DNA from: Tenodera sinensis
Taxonomy: Eukaryota > Arthropoda > Insecta > Mantodea > Mantidae
Assembly (NCBI GenBank): GCA_030765045.1
Contig: CM060961.1
Span: 35,407,305 to 35,471,304, forward strand
Length of the DNA stretch: 64,000 nt
Direction of reading: 5' to 3'
The translations under genes and the position numbers were made by a program. The notes under the pieces were generated by a model. It was not told the origin of the DNA and ran no database searches. It was given only the letters and a program-made list of their open reading frames with translations. Shown here piece by piece: positions 45,755-58,217 of this stretch. The number at the start of each line of letters is the position of its first letter. Within the stretch, counting starts at the first letter, position 1.

Positions 45755-46362
45755 CTTTATCTACTATCTACGTATTCCACCCAAAAATCCGATATCGATA
45801 TTTCACTGGAAATATATGTTTTGCGGCCCCCTGAATCTAAAAAAGCATTTTTGGAAAAACGTGCGTGTATTTGTGTCTCTGTATGTCTGTCACTTTGTGG
45901 ACAGCATAAGTAAAAAACGAGAAGTCGGTAAAAACCAAAGTTGGTATTTAAGTTTAATGTATTTCAAGAATGCTACACGAAGATTTTGAGGAAAATTGCG
46001 TCTATCTAAACTACCGTTTACATTGAAAATGCTTGGAAATTTTTAATTTTGTTGAAAATAACTAACGATTTTGATTAAAATGTTAAAATGTTTGAGATAT
46101 TTTTATGACAAATGAAATACATATTTTGAATTTTCTAGCTATATCCCATGAAGTCCTATTTACTCTGAATGATTTTGCATAACTGGTAAACCGTAAAAGA
46201 TACACCAAATCATACTATACAAAGAATGTAGATCTTGCTAAAACACGCAATTTATGTCTAAATAAATTGTTTGCAGAGTGACCCGTTTCAGAGATATTCC
46301 TTGTTATTTGTGTAAGTTTTGGAGAACTTACACTTCTATCAAATGGAACATCGCTATTCATT
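45755..46362 (-). mobile_element. Family A copy, first of a tandem pair
   Basis: Minus-strand copy from CTACTATCTACGTATTCCAC to GGAACATCGCTATTCATTTT. About 150-230 bp of the 5' end are missing because the next copy begins there. Confidence 0.9.
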
Positions 46363-47105
46363 TTACTTTCTCTACTGTAAGTAGAATGAAGTATTGTCAC
46401 GATTTCACCGGGAATATATGTTTTGAGACCCTCTGAATCCAAGAAAGTTATTTTTAGAAAAAGGTCCATGAGCGCGCGTGTGTGTGTGTGTGTCAGTCTG
46501 TGGACACCATAACTCAAAAAAATGTAGGTTAAAAACCAAAGTTGGTATTTAAGTTTAATGTATTTCAGGGATGCGACACCAAGATTTTAAAGAAAATAGC
46601 CCCACCCTAAAATACCCTTTACATGGAAAATTTTGATTTTCCTGAAAATGGTCCAACGATTTTGATTAAAATTTCATATGTTTAAGATATTTTTATGCCA
46701 AATGAAATGTATATCTTGAATTTTCTGGCTATAGCCCCTGTAGTCGTATTTACTCTGGACGACTTTTGCATAACTGGTAAACTGTTACAGATAGACCAAA
46801 TCATACTATACAAGAAATTTAGATCTTGTTAAATACACAATTTATGTCTGAATAAATGTTTTTGTAGGGTGAACCATTTCGGAGATATTCCTTGCTATGT
46901 GTGTGAGTTTCGGAAAGCCTAAAACTTTCGTGAAATGGAACATCGATGTTCATATTTTATATGTTAAGTGTGCAAAGAGAACGGAATCTCAAAGCTTTAA
47001 AACATTTGACTATCGCTCAAAGCCTACTGTATTTGCATATTCACGTTGCACATGCACGGAAATAGGCAAGAGAAAGTCATGTGAGTGCAGCACATCAGAT
47101 TTTTT
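46363..47105 (-). mobile_element. Family A copy, second of a tandem pair
   Basis: It begins with the 3' hairpin ACTTTCTCTACTGTAAGTAG immediately after the previous copy and runs to the 5' terminus GTGAGTGCAGCACATCAG then TTTTTT. Short GT array at 46476-46491. Part of the 5' body is deleted (GAAATAGGCAAGAGAAAGTC). Confidence 0.92.
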
Positions 47106-47786
47106 AAATATCTAATGATGTGTAGAGAATAGTATGTGAATGTAACGTATAATAGTATTTGAATGTTCAATAGTTTTGTGTAAATAGATTTAAAACACGG
47201 AGTAGAAAACACTGTGTATGTAAAAACAATGACAACTTCTATTTTGCTTATAGCACGGACGATTTGACACGAAATAGCCCATACGTCAGAGTGTAGTGGT
47301 GTTTTTAAAAGCCGTGTAAGTGAAACGAAAGCTAATTAGCTTCTGGAACGTATGAAGCATGCACATAAACACCAACACAGCGATAAATGTGGTCGATTAC
47401 TGAGACTCGATCGATATTGTGTACATCGTCGTCTCACGCTATGCTTCTCGCAGCACAACGTACGGAATCCGATTTTCCGATACTTTAGCGACCAATTTTC
47501 CGCGGAACATAAATTTCGAAATGAACATCCAGCGATCATCTCTGGAAAGAATATTGTTAGGACGATAAACTCCGGTTAACCCGGCCATGGATATTTTATC
47601 GCGTTCATGAACCTTTGTTTGTCGTACAGTCAATGAAAGGTCAGGAGAAAAGAATGAAAGCGTTGAAGTATAACGCAATAAAACGTGGAAAATGGATGTC
47701 GTTTCTCTGCTGGTGATTTCCCTCGACGGTTGCAGGGTTTCGCATACCTACTACCGGAACCTTGTCAGCTTTAAACAGTTTTTATA
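47106..47786. other. Unrecognised, higher-complexity sequence
   Basis: 47220-47760 is less AT-rich and lacks any repeat seen elsewhere here. It may be unique DNA, but no convincing exon is visible in it. Confidence 0.35.
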
Positions 47787-47974
47787 ATGGATGCACTCCA
47801 AAAGATAAACAGGCTTAAAAAGAGAGGATTTCAGACTTTCCGTTCTAATTCCCATTCTACATTTCTCCACTTTCGCAGCCCGGAATGTTTTTGTTTCACT
47901 TTTACGAACACGGAGGCCATTGTAAGAAGATTCGCAAATGAGCTGGCCTGGCTCGGGGGATACAGAACCAAAAT
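47787..47974 (+). other. Weak exon candidate
   Basis: An ATG-initiated open frame (MDALQKINRLKKRGFQ…LAWLGGYRTK) runs straight into a strong donor AAAT|GTAAGTATA at 47974. Within it, a pyrimidine tract ending TTTCTCCACTTTCGCAG (to about 47877) is a plausible acceptor, giving an internal exon of about 96 bp. I recognise no domain. It could equally be chance or an eroded element. Confidence 0.25.
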
Positions 47975-49177
47975 GTAAGTATATATACCGCTATTAACAA
48001 TTGATATGCTGAAAATTGAATGTAATGGGAGGTAGCTGAGCTCAGCGAAAATATTACAAAGCGCCCCACCCGCCCCGGCCCGCCCCGACCCGGCCAGCCG
48101 CTAACAGTTAAAATTTTAACCCCTTCTTTTTCACATTAAAGCATATCAAAGCGTACGGCAGGCGAATTAAACACAAGGGAAGCAATATTCTCTAAACACC
48201 AAAGTTCGCCAATATGTCTCAATTAATTATTTACTTGTGCCGTAAGCTAACAAAGTCATTTACCATAAGCTTCAACAGAAGGTTAAGTTACATCACAAAG
48301 GGCTTCTCTGAACGCTTCAGAAATAATAGTTAAATGCATATAGCTCCGACGAAAACACACAAGAAACATTCACATGACTTTCTCAATTCCCTCTTTTTTT
48401 AACTGTTTCTACACCTTTTCCCACTCTTAGATGACAGTATGGAGTTAAATGGGATATATCTGTCTCTATCTAGCGCATACAAGTTGCCATTAGCCTCGTC
48501 CTTTTCTACCCTCGCGCTGTTGCCAGGTTCCTAATAGCATGGTATAAATATTCAGTTGTTATAAATTTCAGGTTTGAACACGTTATCCTACACAGAATTT
48601 TTTTCTATATCAGGTTATATCCTTTTAGAGTCATTATACATTTCTATAGCCCCATATTTCTTCATAAAACGTTTTTTTCAATAGAAGTCCGATATGTGCT
48701 GTTTCTATACTCATCATGGGCTAACTGCTAGAATGCGTCTATATTTTGTTCTTAGGTAGAGTAAACTATAGTGCTACTACCTGCCTACTTTGAATTCTCT
48801 ATGTTTACTCAGTTAAGTGTTATAATTTTTTAAATTAAATGTTTTCGGAAAATTCTATATCTGTGCACTGCAAAAGTTAGGCAGTTGAAACTTTTTTGTT
48901 ATTGAGTTTACATCAGGGAACCAGCGAGAACAAATGTTGAGGAGGGTTGGAGAAAGTTTTTAAAATAAACCGAAAGGCTGTAACCTCTTTCTTTTATCCA
49001 GTAAGGCAAACAAAAGGTATTCATCTATTCAGCGTATTCTCGCGCCAGGCCTGACACAGAAGATAGTATAAGGAGCAGCACTAGCATTGGTTCGAAAGAA
49101 GTCATGTGTGTAACTGTGTGGAATCTGTGAGCTGTTATTGCGTTATTTGTTTAATATTTGTGTAAATATTTGTAGTT
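47975..49177. other. Unrecognised; isolated GC-rich island at 48060-48108
   Basis: GCCCCACCCGCCCCGGCCCG and following GCCC repeats stand out from AT-rich flanks and recall the hAT-1 subterminal blocks, but no TAGAG-type terminus is adjacent. The rest is unclassified. Confidence 0.4.
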
Positions 49178-49731
49178 GTGGAGGGGGAAGCTGGGAAGAG
49201 ACGATATGTTGGTAAATTAAGAAGTAAGGAACGCCAAATAATGATGAAGGTGTTAGATTATTTTTCAAGTAAAATGCGTGTAAGTAAGGCAGTAAAAGAA
49301 ACAGCTAAGGCTATCGGGTGTTCAGAAACAGTAGTGTATAGGATTAATAAGGAAGTAATGAAAGGACCTCTAAGAACGCCATCGAAAAAGAAAGCAAAAA
49401 GAGCGGGAAAATAAAAAACGCTAGGTTAACGCAATATGATGGAATAGTGCGGCGAATTGTTCATTCTTTACAGTTTGAAAATATTCCACCCTAGGTGAAT
49501 ATAATTTTATCACGGGTCAACAGTGGTGAGACCCTACCAAATTTTTCAAGGGCCACTCTTAGTCGGTTCTTACATGATTTGGGGTTCGAATATGAAAGAA
49601 GAGGTAACAAGTGCATATTAATAGAAAGAGACGATACCATGAGATGGCGACATAAATATCTAAAATACATAAAAAGTTTAGGGACCAGGGGGAAGTTAAA
49701 AGTGCCCATCAAGCAGCAATTGAAGGACTAA
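49178..49731 (+). pseudogene. Tc1/mariner-like transposase relic, N-terminal winged-helix part
   Basis: The frame starts at GTG where ATG would be expected (49178). Residues KLRSKERQIMMKVLDYF, SKAVKETAKAIGCSETVVYR and KGPLRTPSKKK follow, up to 49414. After a frame change and an in-frame TAG (49491-49493) come IVRRIVHSLQFENIPP, GETLPNFSRATLSRFLHDLG and ERDDTMRWRHKYLKYIK. This matches the N-terminal half (HTH, then R-x-x-YLxxI) of an insect DDE family. The catalytic domain (DETW-type) is absent, so it is a truncated, dead copy. Confidence 0.75.
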
Positions 49732-49977
49732 GTGCAGGACTCCGTCCACCTCGGGGTCGCGCGCGGAGAAAGATTCGCAACTAGTACATGTTGCAACACT
49801 GCGCTCCATTTAACGTGTACTGTCTTCTAAGGATGAGATGCGCTATAGTATATATTTGACTCGAAGATATTTTAAACTTGCCATTGTGAAAGCCAATAAC
49901 ACCGTTTCTGTTTTCATTAGCTTTAATTCAAACATAACACACAACAAGGTATAATTTAAGTAAGAGAAAATATCCAT

Positions 49978-50150
49978 TTCAAATAATCTTCCATGTAAGG
50001 TGCAATTTGGAAATGGGTCCTAGGAAGACGTAAACTTAAACACCAAATTTGGTAATTAACCGCCTACTTAGAGTTGCGCGCTTCACAGACACATGTATTT
50101 CTGGCGAAATTTCGGTATTGTATTCCATCTAAAAATTCAAGTGTTTACTC
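49978..50150. mobile_element. Mosaic family A remnant
   Basis: Forward 3' half (AACTTAAACACCAAATTTGG, TTCTGGCGAAATTTCGG) passes into an inverted 3' arm (TATTGTATTCCATCTAAAAA), another small fold-back arrangement. Confidence 0.5.
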
Positions 50151-51309
50151 CATAAGCTGCAACAAGCGTTTATTTGAAAGAAAAAAGAAACACTCAATTT
50201 TGTTGATGTTTTATTCATTTCGTCTTTAATCCTAAGAGGCTTAACAGGACTAGCAGCTGAAAATGCAAATTATAATATTTCCCTCCACTTGTAATACTTA
50301 AAGCCCACAGAGGGTTGTAGTAATAACTCAAAACACAACAGGACCTGCACATTCAGATTCTTTATTTATTCGGTCTTGGAAGCAGGTGCTTGCTGCGCGC
50401 AGTTAAAAAGAAAATTGAAAAGCGTTTGTCATTATCGACATGTTTACCCGATCTGTCGAAATTATTCAAAATTGCCGGAAAAAATTATTGCTTAAAATTC
50501 TACGTTCGCGTCTTCAATTTCTTGCTGGGGAAATTGATGCACGAACTTGTTTTCATATTTCCCACTTCGCCAATTTCTTAAGAGCAGTTTTTAGCAATGG
50601 CACCTGAGCCCTGAGCTTGACCTGGATTGTGTTCAACACTGAGATGGGGAATCAAGTTCGACTCTAGCCGGCAAATGTTTTCATTTCTTTAGTCGAACAG
50701 CCAAAAGGAGGCAGCCTGTAGAGTAGAACAAATAACTGATCCTCTCTTGAAGAGTTTGTCTAATGCCCATCCCCAGTAATCAGTAATTAATCAATGAATG
50801 TTTGCTAAATGCGGCATTATTACCAGGTTTATATCTTACTTGAACATTTTGCAGTGGTTGTCTGTTTGCATGATTTCAATTGAAAGTTATTTTCAAAGGG
50901 AACAGATATAAGGCCACTGTAGCATGTTAATAGCGATATATCGTGGGGTTCAAAGATGCCATCGCGCATGTCCGCTCACTAACTCCAGCTAATTACTTTA
51001 ATATCAATATTTACTCGCGTGTCTAATAGACGCCACCTATTTTTGTTTTGTTTACTGGATGAACTGCTTTGTGTTGGATTTCAAGATAACATTTGTATCG
51101 GTTTTCTGCACATACAACCTTTTAAGTGATTAAAATAATTACAAGATTTCATTTTCCATGTATTTGTTCAGTGGAGAGGAAAACTTTGGGTACAAGAGAT
51201 TTCAAACGCTGGGAAAATCAGAATTAGAGCTTATTAAATACAAATTAATATAAATAACATTTGTAATAGTTCATTTGGACACTTCGATGTAATGCTACCA
51301 TTGAAATTT
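50151..51309. other. No recognisable feature
   Basis: A possible tRNA T-arm-like motif (CAAGTTCGACTCTAG, about 50655) is too weak to call. Confidence 0.35.
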
Positions 51310-52105
51310 CGTGAAAATTTTGAGAAAAGTATTGCATTCAACCCCAAAATTAGATGTCAAGATTTCACCGGAAATATGTTTTGAGGCCCTCTGAATAAAA
51401 GAAAAATACGAAGAAAAAGACCGCGCGTGCGCGCGCGCGCGCGCGTGTGTGCCTGTGTGTGTAGGTATGTATGTGTTTGTAAACAGCATTACTCAAAAAC
51501 GAAAAGTCGGCTAAAAACTAAACTTGGTATTTAAGTTTAATAGCTTTGAAGGATGCGACTCGAAAATTCTTGAAAAGAATCCTCCAACCTAAACTACCCT
51601 TTACGTGGAAAAAATTTCGATAACTTCCACTTTCTCAAAAATGGTTCTAACGATTTTGATTAAAATGTCATACGTTTAACATACGCTTTTTTTTTTACTT
51701 TATTTTAGGTAAAACATTGGCTTAACAAACAAGTAATTGAGTATTGCACTGCACTAAATAACAGTAAAAGATAAAAATGGTTCTAAATACACCATCTAAA
51801 TAATGGATCTATTATTAACAAATTTAAGTCGTTTATCGCAAACGAAATGTGTATTTTGAACTTTTTTGCTGTAGTCCTGTTTACTCTTGATTGCTTTTGC
51901 ATAACTGATAAGCTGTAATACATAGACCAAATCTTACTGTACGGAAAATGTAGATATCGTTAAAACATACCGGTTACGTCAAAATGCATTCTTATGTGGA
52001 ATGAAGCATTTCGGAGGTATTCCTTGTTATTTGTGAGTTATAGAGAACACATGCTTTTGTCAAATGGAGCATTGTTATTCATGTTTATAAGTTAACTGTG
52101 CAAAG
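51310..52105 (-). mobile_element. Family A copy interrupted by a 150-bp insertion
   Basis: Minus-strand copy from GAGAAAAGTATTGCATTCAA to the body segment TTATAAGTTAACTGTGCAAA. It has a GC-then-GT microsatellite (51421-51470). About 150 bp of unrelated AT-rich DNA (about 51683-51832) splits ATACGTTTAACA from TTTATCGCAAACGAAATG. Its 5' end is lost. Confidence 0.85.
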
Positions 52106-52431
52106 AACAGATGGCATTAGCGTGGCATCTATCCTATGTGCTTGCACATCTGTGGATAGATGGCACAGCATTCACTATTACCATCTCCTTTTCTTTTATA
52201 GTACTGTTTTAGACTTAAATGGAACTGTGGTTGTGGTATGAAATATACAATCCGATTTTACCTTAGCGATTGAAGGAGACCACGAGAAAAATCAGTCTGA
52301 CCTGTCAGTCTATGGGATTTGAATCAAATGCGAATCTCACATGTTACCGTGGAGCCATCTTGCATGGTAACTTGAAAGTATCTCCATGTAGAGGACAGTT
52401 GAGTTGGAGAATTCATCATTTCGATCTGGCG
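52106..52431. other. No recognisable feature
   Basis: Unclassified sequence. Confidence 0.35.
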
Positions 52432-52515
52432 TTATACTGTTCACATGAAGACCTACACTTTTTCCTAAAAACATGCTTTCTTGGATTTAGGGGGTCACAA
52501 ATCTTGTATTAGTTC
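52432..52515 (+). mobile_element. Family A 3'-arm fragment
   Basis: GTTATACTGTTCACATGAAG then TTTTTCCTAAAAACATGCTT and TTTAGGGGGTCACAAATCTT; microsatellite absent. Confidence 0.6.
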
Positions 52516-53869
52516 AATTTGGGGTGCTGTATCAGTAAACTATAAGGGTCGTAACGAGCAGCCATTTTTCTAGAACATACAAACGCCCACGAATGTTCTA
52601 CTGTTTATGGATGTATACTCCGCTCGTCTGTTCTTTGTTCCCTTTTACTTCTTTTGTTTCTCTAATTTCGTTTAAGCAAAAATAATGTTGCACTGTTTGA
52701 AAAACTATTCTCTGAGAGATGGCAATGTATCATAACATAATTATTAACACTGGGGATATTTTGAAGTGTTTATCCACTTATTTATTCTCGAGTCTGTTTT
52801 TACATGGCTGCTTTGAGCTATCCGTGCTGCAGGCAAGTTATTATCTCCGGGTAAGAGAGGAATTAATTCACGTAAAACACTTCGCTAAATCAGTCAGAAT
52901 GAACGAACGAACTGCAGTGCCGGCAGACCAAAATAAAGCGAGGCTACTCTTTATTTGCAACTGTCACGAAGGTTACATGTGCACTTATAAGGCTGTTATT
53001 TCTTTATTGGGCTAATGGATACTGATGCCCAGCGGTTTAGTTCCCTCTCGGCTACCCCATGCCAACAATACGGATTAAACTTCTCAGCTGTGTTTGGGTA
53101 TGTACGAGTAGTTAAAATAAAAGATGAGCGACAGGAGGGTTAAAAACTAGTATTCTATTCTTGACAGCACATTATGTAATTACGTCATGCAACAAAACGC
53201 CAGAAAGCAGTAAAAAAAAGAATGAGTAGTTGTTATTTACTTTCTATGGAGTTGTTGTAAGGTAAGGTATTTAAATTTCGGATTACGGTCTGCTTTTGCT
53301 ACTAACTACTTAGAGTAAGTTCAGGATACGTTTCACCTGAAATACATGTTTTGAGGCCCTCTAAATAAATAACACGTTCTCAGAAATCTCTCACTCTCTC
53401 TCTTTGAAGCTGCGTTGATCTGAATTATTTATATTTCTTCTTTTGACTAGAGAATTCCAAATACTTTCGGTAGTTGCTATTAAGCAGTGTTATTTGTGTT
53501 TGGATTTGTCACGTATGTGGTGTGTTGGTCTTTGTTGTGTGTGGTCTTGGGCGAACTTGATCAGGCTTAGGAAGTTCTACTCTACCACTGTCGGGCACAC
53601 GTCTCTGAAGCTATTGATCTGATTGTTGACATTTTCGTTAGATATTTGGGCATTAAAATATAACAGCGCCATAGGCATCACTTCATTTGGTAGCTAAATG
53701 CTATTGATTTTGTTCTGGCCTGGTCATTTTATATTTACACACAGTTTGTGAGGTTACTTAGTCCTTAGACGACATTTAATTGTTTTACCTGAACAAAGTA
53801 ATTTCTATTTTAAGTAAGTTGAGGTTGGCTTTTCTTAAAAATCTTGTCATATATTTGAAAGAAACTGAA
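52516..53869. other. Mostly unrecognised; small family A scrap
   Basis: ACGTTTCACCTGAAATACAT then GTTTTGAGGCCCTCTAAATA (about 53328-53370) is a short minus-strand 3'-arm scrap. A 98-codon frame at 52719-53015 has no recognisable domain. Confidence 0.4.
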
Positions 53870-54115
53870 CTTCATTACCAAGTTTGGTAGCATTTATTTA
53901 CCCAACGTTTATTTTTGAGTTATGCTCAACCACGCGGACATATTATAATTTTTTTTTTTTAATTCCGGAGCCACAAAACTTATATTTTTCTGAAAATTTT
54001 AGTTATAAGCGAGATATAGTTGCAAAGAGCTGGTATAGTGCTGGAGAAAGTAACGGGATTTTAATACGTGACATCCTGAAAAATACTATTATTTAAATTA
54101 CTTTCTCGAGCACAA
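53870..54115 (+). mobile_element. Degenerate family A 3' half
   Basis: TTACCAAGTTTGGTAGCATT, TATTTTTGAGTTATGCTCAA and GAGCCACAAAACTTATATTT survive; the rest is eroded. A poly-T run lies at 53950-53961. Confidence 0.5.
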
Positions 54116-54740
54116 ATATCATATTCATTTTTAGCGGGGACCTAAAACGTGGCTCCTAAGTGTTAAAAAACAGAAAAAACATTTTTAATTTATATTAAAC
54201 GTACACAAAGTTGCGGAAAAATAACAGAATATCTGAAGATTATACATGTTTAAGTGTGAAATGAAAACATTACCAAATTTTGGCAACATTTATGTATGCT
54301 CTCTAATTTTAGCATTATATCTAATCTAGGGATAAATAAGTTAAGTTGGCAACGTTGTACTCAGTCGCTTTACTCATGGTTAGTAAGATATGACGCAATA
54401 ATTGAGGAGATTTTCATGGCATAACTTCGTGATAGCCAAATAGTTGGTGTTTTATTTCCTGGCCAGAGAAGGGAAGATAAAAATCACTTTATTTAAGTTG
54501 GCTTGCGTGAGAGCCATTGGTCTTCATTGTTATTACTGCAGAAACATACCACGTCTTCCAACAGATAGCACGAATATGAAAAACGAGGCAATGCATGTTG
54601 GAGGAAAAAGCCTTTTATTGGTTGCATGCAGCGTAGAATTAACTTGCCACCCCAATTCCAAGGACAGCGAGAATTGGACGGACAAAAAATAACGGTTCTC
54701 TTTAATGAGAATCTTAAACAAACTTTTCAGTTTAGTTTTG
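54116..54740. other. No recognisable feature
   Basis: Unclassified sequence. Confidence 0.35.
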
Positions 54741-54826
54741 ATTTCTAAAATGACTTATGTATCCATTAAATATTGCATGATAAATTTCTAAAATGACTTA
54801 TGTATCCATTAAATATTGCATGATAA
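54741..54826. repeat. Perfect 43-bp tandem duplication
   Basis: Two identical copies (54741-54783 and 54784-54826), each starting ATTTCTAAAATGACTTATG. Identity suggests a recent event. Confidence 0.95.
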
Positions 54827-54854
54827 ATGATTTACAAACGATGTCAACGATTCA

Positions 54855-55377
54855 AAATATATGCAAAGTATGGTGAAAAGCTGACACAAATAACAAGGAA
54901 TATCTCCGAAATGGTTCACTACACAAAACAAATTTATTTGGACACAGATTGTGTGTTTTGGCGTGATCTATATTTTTGTGTACTAAGATTTGATATGCCT
55001 CTTACAGTTTAGGCTTCATTCAGAAGTCATCCGGAGTAAACAGCACTAAATAGGGTATAGCCAGAAATTTGAAAATAAAAAATTTCTTCTTGTTATTTCC
55101 CTTCTGGCTTTATGGTGTAGGGCTGGCCAAAATATACATTTCGTTTGCCATAAACATATCTTAAACACGTTATTTTAATCAAAATCGTTAGCTATTTTAG
55201 AGAAAATAAAAAATTTTCGGAAAGTTTTCCATGTAAGGGGTAGTTTAGGGTGCAGGAATTTTCTTAAATGTCTTCGTAATGCATCGTTAGAAGATGTTAA
55301 GCTTCAACATCAACTTTCCTTTCTAGATGACCTTTCGGTTTTGACTTATGTTGCCCACAGAGTTGCAGACACATTCT

Positions 55378-55414
<37 letters not shown>

Positions 55415-55421
55415 GCGCGCG

Positions 55422-55465
<44 letters not shown>

Positions 55466-55512
55466 CAGTGGGTCAGTCAGACAGACAGACACACACACAC
55501 CGCCTTTTTTAT
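54855..55512 (+). mobile_element. Family A copy, truncated at both ends
   Basis: Plus-strand copy from GCTGACACAAATAACAAGGA through the body to a long CA/CG/CA microsatellite (55380-55500) ending GACAGACACACACACACCG. A roughly 60-bp unrelated insertion (55075-55135) lies before CATTTCGTTTGCCATAAA. Confidence 0.88.
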
Positions 55513-57220
55513 GGAACACAGTCGCATGTTCTTTTCATCTCGTTCTTCTACAAGCAATTCATACAATTGTCCATGTGTTTGAAACTGAGATGCAATGTAT
55601 TACATTCACACAGTTACCCTTACGCTTTTTTTACCAAACAATCTCTACAATTTAATTGGAGTGCAGGTTTGATTGTTGATGATTGTAATGTGCAATAAAT
55701 CGTTTTAGTCGATATGTAGGATCAGTTGACAACACCAACTAAACAAAAGAATAATTTAGTGATAATTTGCACAAAAGAAAATAATGACTAGGTGATATAA
55801 CGCCTCTATGCACGAAATAGTGATAATCAAAGCATAATATTAGTTTAAATTATGGTTTTAGTAAGGTTTACCTTAATTTTTGCTACTTTTAAGACTTACT
55901 TGTTAAGATTTCTATTTTTGATAGTAGTGCACCCTATATCATACGCACACATGCATGCGCTGCAACATTTTTGGACGCACTGTACATTTATATTGTTCCA
56001 ATAAAGGTATAACTGACTGGAATTGAGCTTTATGGAGTCATCGCTCCAAATCTCTCCCTTTTACAATTCCAAGGATCTCGTTCTTTGCTGTAATATTGAC
56101 CCTAAACCCACCCCTCTAGGCCTATCATAATTTCTGCATTACTTGAATTCGCACTTAACTGAAAGCTAGTGGCTGTAATGGTGAGCGTGAAAACCCTCAT
56201 AAAACCGCTACTCTTAAACTTAGATGGCAGCTATAGCGGAAATAATTTTAAAAATAAGAGCAAACCCTGCTGGGTTTTTGGTGCAGTAGAAGAGGGCTGC
56301 ACAAAAATCTCAGGCGGAGTTTCTTTTGTACGGTGAAGTTCCTTTATAGCTTATATAGGTACACAAGTTTCTATCTCCACTCTCTTTACTGTAATAAAAA
56401 CAGAAGAAGGACTTGCTACTGAAAAAACAGGAAATATCTCGTGAACAAAACCAGACATTTAATGACAATTTTCAATGTATAAAGGTTACCATTGTTTACT
56501 TCCATATTTAAACAAATACCTACACATTTATTTAGAAACAAGTGAAGCTTCGAACATGGGAAATGTTGATTTTAGACATATTTACCTTTAACCAGAATAT
56601 TTTAGGAACAATAATCTAGGAATGGAATGCCAAAGAAAGCATATTTTTGTTTACTTTGAAGAAAATAACATGCCACATTTTGTTTCTTCTTTATATATTT
56701 TTTTGCGCGGTTTCATGAGCTTTCAGGTTATGTTGACATTGCAGGTAAAGAATTATCCCGTATTCACATAAACCAACTTAACCTAACCTCCTATATTACG
56801 TACTTAATATTTTAGGTAATATCGATATAACATGTAATGATTATTTTTATCACCTTAATTAATTATTTATATTGCTTGTGTTATAATTTAAAATAATGAA
56901 GCACTGTGATCAGTCCAACTTTTGTTGAAATGACAAATGAAGAGACACTGAATCTTAATACACGTTAGGCAAGATAAACAGAGTAGGCCATGCCCAATTC
57001 AGTAATTACCCATACAGTCATGCCAGCTAACTTCGATTCTGAAATCGAAGCAAATTGGAAAGTGTACTATAGTTCTTCATACTTAAAAAGTATAAAGAGA
57101 GATACAAAAGATGCGAATTAAGTTCAACCCTCAAGACAACATAGAAACTCTTATTACAATAAACTTAAAAATTTCTTCTTTAAAATTAACAGGCAAGCAG
57201 TACTATATACATTTAATATT
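55513..57220. other. No recognisable feature
   Basis: 1.7 kb of AT-rich sequence without supported frame or repeat; the longest such stretch in the window. Confidence 0.4.
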
Positions 57221-57224
57221 GTAT

Positions 57225-57325
57225 CCGCGCGCGCGCGCACACACACACACACACAAACACACCATGTAATTCGATACACACACCCATACGCACGCACACC
57301 TACACGCACACGCACAGGCACACAC
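57225..57325. repeat. (CG)n/(CA)n compound microsatellite
   Basis: CG run at 57227-57238, then CA and CACGCA units to about 57322. It ends just before a family A 5' end. Confidence 0.9.
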
Positions 57326-57344
57326 GTGAAAGAAATCAATCCAG

Positions 57345-58127
57345 AAAAATCTGATGTGTTGCACTCATATGACTTTCTCCAATATTTCCATTCTTACAAC
57401 CTCTTATTCCTCTATCTTCTTCGCGCTAATTGAGATAAACATTTACAGAAATTTATTATTACTTATTTCCTTGTAGGTGCAAGGGGAATATTAGAATACA
57501 GTAGGCTTTGAGCGATAGTCAAATCTTTTAAAGTTTTGAGATTCCATTCTCTTTGCACGCTTAACATATAAAACATGAACAACGATGTTCCATTTCACCA
57601 AAGTTTTAAGTTTTCCGGAAATGGCACATATAAAATGGAATATCTCCGAAAAGGTTCACTCTACAAATCCTTTTATTCAGACATAAATTGTGTTTTAAGG
57701 AGATCTACATTTTTTGTATAGTAAGATTTTGTCTATCTCTTACGGTTTACGAGTTTTTCAAAAGTCATCGAGAGTAAACAGGGCTACATAGACGATAGCC
57801 AGAGAATTCAAAATATACATTTAATTTGCTATACAAATATCTTAAGCATATGGCATTTTAATCAAAATCATTATAGCCATTTTCAAGAAAATAAAACTTT
57901 TCAAAAGATTTTCCCTGTAAAGTGTAGTTTAGGGTGGGGCTATTTTCTTCAAAATCTTCGTGTCGCATCCCTGAAAGGCATTAAATTTAAATTCCAACTT
58001 AAATTGCTTTTTCTAAGAATGCTTTTTTTTGATTCAGGGATCTCAAAACATACATTTCCGGTGAAATCTCGACATCGAATTTTTGGGTGGAATACAACAC
58101 TTCCCCTGCTTACTAGTAGAGGAAGTA
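57345..58127 (+). mobile_element. Family A, full ends but no microsatellite
   Basis: It starts GAAAAATCTGATGTGTTGCA and ends CTTCCCCTGCTTACTAGTAG then AGGAAGTAAAAA. The AACCGAC-to-microsatellite segment is precisely missing (CCAACTTAAATTGCTTTTTC), showing the microsatellite can be lost. Confidence 0.92.
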
Positions 58128-58217
58128 AAAAGGGAGTAAGAGAATTTGGTGAACATAAGTGAATAAAAAAGACGAAAGCTAAAAAGACAGATTTGAAGAA
58201 GGTTAATTAACTGTAGT

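Noticed and set aside
52719..53015. 98-codon frame in otherwise unannotated DNA
   Set aside because: No recognisable domain, no splice or start context that sets it apart, and length is within chance expectation for 64 kb.
55348..55698. 116-codon Thr/His-rich frame
   Set aside because: Mostly translation of the CA/CG microsatellite in a family A copy.
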